This document shows positions 63,367-64,000 of a DNA stretch of 64,000 bases, piece by piece. This DNA comes from Methylobacterium sp. Leaf104 (GTDB taxonomy: Bacteria; Pseudomonadota; Alphaproteobacteria; Rhizobiales; Beijerinckiaceae), in the NCBI RefSeq assembly GCF_001422885.1, contig NZ_LMMZ01000037.1, forward strand, positions 126,105 to 190,104, read 5' to 3'. The position numbers were made by a program, and so were the translations under genes. The stretch's first letter is position 1. Every line of letters begins with the position of its first letter. The notes under the pieces were generated by a model. It did no database searches. It was not told the DNA's origin and saw only the letters and a program-made list of their open reading frames with translations.

Positions 63367-64000
63367 TCATCCGACGCGCCGCAAGGGAACGTAGCTCTCG
63401 CGCACCGGCTCGGGGCTCGATTCGAACAGGCCCATCGGCCGGCGCATCGGCACGGGACCGTCCTTGGCGGCGGCGACGAGGCTGCCGCCGGCGATCGGCG
63501 AGCGCAGGCGGGTGCGGATGGTCGCGGCCGGGATGGCACCGGTGGTGGCCCGGCACTCGCGCGGGAGGGTGACGGTGATCGTGGTGCCCTCGCCGCGGGT
63601 GCTCTCGATGAGGATGGCGCCGCCATGCAGGCCGACGAGGCCCTGCACCACGGAGAGACCGAGGCCGGTCCCCTCGTGGGTGCGCTCGTAGCCGCCGGCA
63701 CATTGGTAGAAGGGGCTTCCGACGCGGGGCAGGTCGGCCTCGCTGATGCCGATGCCCGTATCGGCGACGATGAGGTCGAGGTGCTTGCCCGAGCCGCGCA
63801 GGCCGACCTCCACCCGCCCGCCGCGCGGGGTGAACTTCAGCGCGTTCGACAGGAGGTTGATGAACATCTGCCGGCAGGCGCGCATGTCGGCGGTGATCTC
63901 CACCGGGGCGGCGCTGGCGTCGCGCACCAGGGTGATGCCGGCCTGGTCGAACTTGAGCTGCATGAGGGTGCAGCAGGTCTGGACCAGGGCCGAGAGGTCG
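63367..64000 (-). CDS. Sensor histidine kinase, C-terminal part (5' end outside window)
   Basis: The last 210 residues of a kinase that continues past the right edge. Reading enters with DLSALVQTCCTLMQLKFDQA, then the HATPase boxes: N box MFINLLSNALKFTPRGG, G1 IVADTGIGISEADLPR, F and G2 in THEGTGLGLSVVQGLVGLHG. A 65-residue tail after the ATPase (TIRTRLRSPIAGGSLVAAAK) is family-specific. The pattern resembles PleC/DivJ/PdhS-type cell-cycle kinases of alphaproteobacteria, but the sensing and phosphoacceptor regions are not visible. Confidence 0.85.
   Translation of the reverse strand, partial: DLSALVQTCCTLMQLKFDQAGITLVRDASAAPVEITADMRACRQMFINLLSNALKFTPRGGRVEVGLRGSGKHLDLIVADTGIGISEADLPRVGSPFYQCAGGYERTHEGTGLGLSVVQGLVGLHGGAILIESTRGEGTTITVTLPRECRATTGAIPAATIRTRLRSPIAGGSLVAAAKDGPVPMRRPMGLFESSPEPVRESYVPLRRVG

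Overview
The window is a stretch of high-GC alphaproteobacterial chromosome, most like Methylobacterium/Methylorubrum (Hyphomicrobiales). This assignment is inferred from gene content: a NadQ-type NAD regulator with nadABC, a DUF4167 protein after prfA-prmC, a PodJ-like Sel1 protein, DUF2336 proteins, a mitofilin-like/HemY-like cluster after hemD, and a MoxY/MoxX-like two-component pair. I recognise no rRNA, tRNA, CRISPR array, insertion sequence, prophage or plasmid function. I count 57 protein genes. All look intact except the two cut by the window edges. Long antisense reading frames are common because GC is high, and I treat them as shadows.

Layout. 1-1.1 kb: end of a thiamine operon (thiE-thiD, minus strand). 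1.2-6.6 kb: an acetyltransferase, then a NadQ-like regulator and nadA-nadB-nadC; a perfect 17-bp palindrome just before nadA is the probable operator. 6.7-16.2 kb: an L,D-transpeptidase, small membrane proteins, an alpha/beta hydrolase, a ligase-associated helicase/PdeM pair, and a large PodJ-like polarity protein. 16.4-23.4 kb: a fatty-acid beta-oxidation set (acyl-CoA dehydrogenase, thiolase, multifunctional FadB-like protein) interrupted by a DUF2059 protein and an EAL phosphodiesterase. 23.4-28.4 kb: a DEDDh exonuclease with a SWIM zinc finger, NAD-dependent DNA ligase and MsrQ.

28.5-39.6 kb: sugar/adenosine kinase, quinone oxidoreductase, PEBP protein, ubiG, lysC, ptsP, prfA, prmC, and a DUF4167 protein behind a 450-nt leader. 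39.6-45.7 kb: uncharacterised and DUF2336 proteins, a Pmp3-type peptide, a molybdopterin oxidoreductase overlapping a flavin reductase, a GFA protein, an FAD oxidoreductase and a ChaA-type antiporter. 46-52 kb: a DEAD-box RNA helicase, two uncharacterised proteins and the MoxYX-like pair. 52-55.9 kb: a tightly overlapping minus-strand operon tsaD / GNAT fusion / gpsA / OGFr-domain protein, then an EVE protein. 56-61 kb: hemD, mitofilin-like and HemY-like proteins. 61-64 kb: a second DUF2336 protein, DUF1491, a peptidoglycan-binding protein and the 3' end of a histidine kinase.

Most of this is housekeeping. The least expected items are the SWIM-exonuclease fusion, a helicase gene with no ATG/GTG/TTG start, the OGFr-domain gene in the gpsA operon, the RQD-repeat DUF4167 protein with its structured leader, and the NadQ operator pair. 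I found no clear new multi-gene system.
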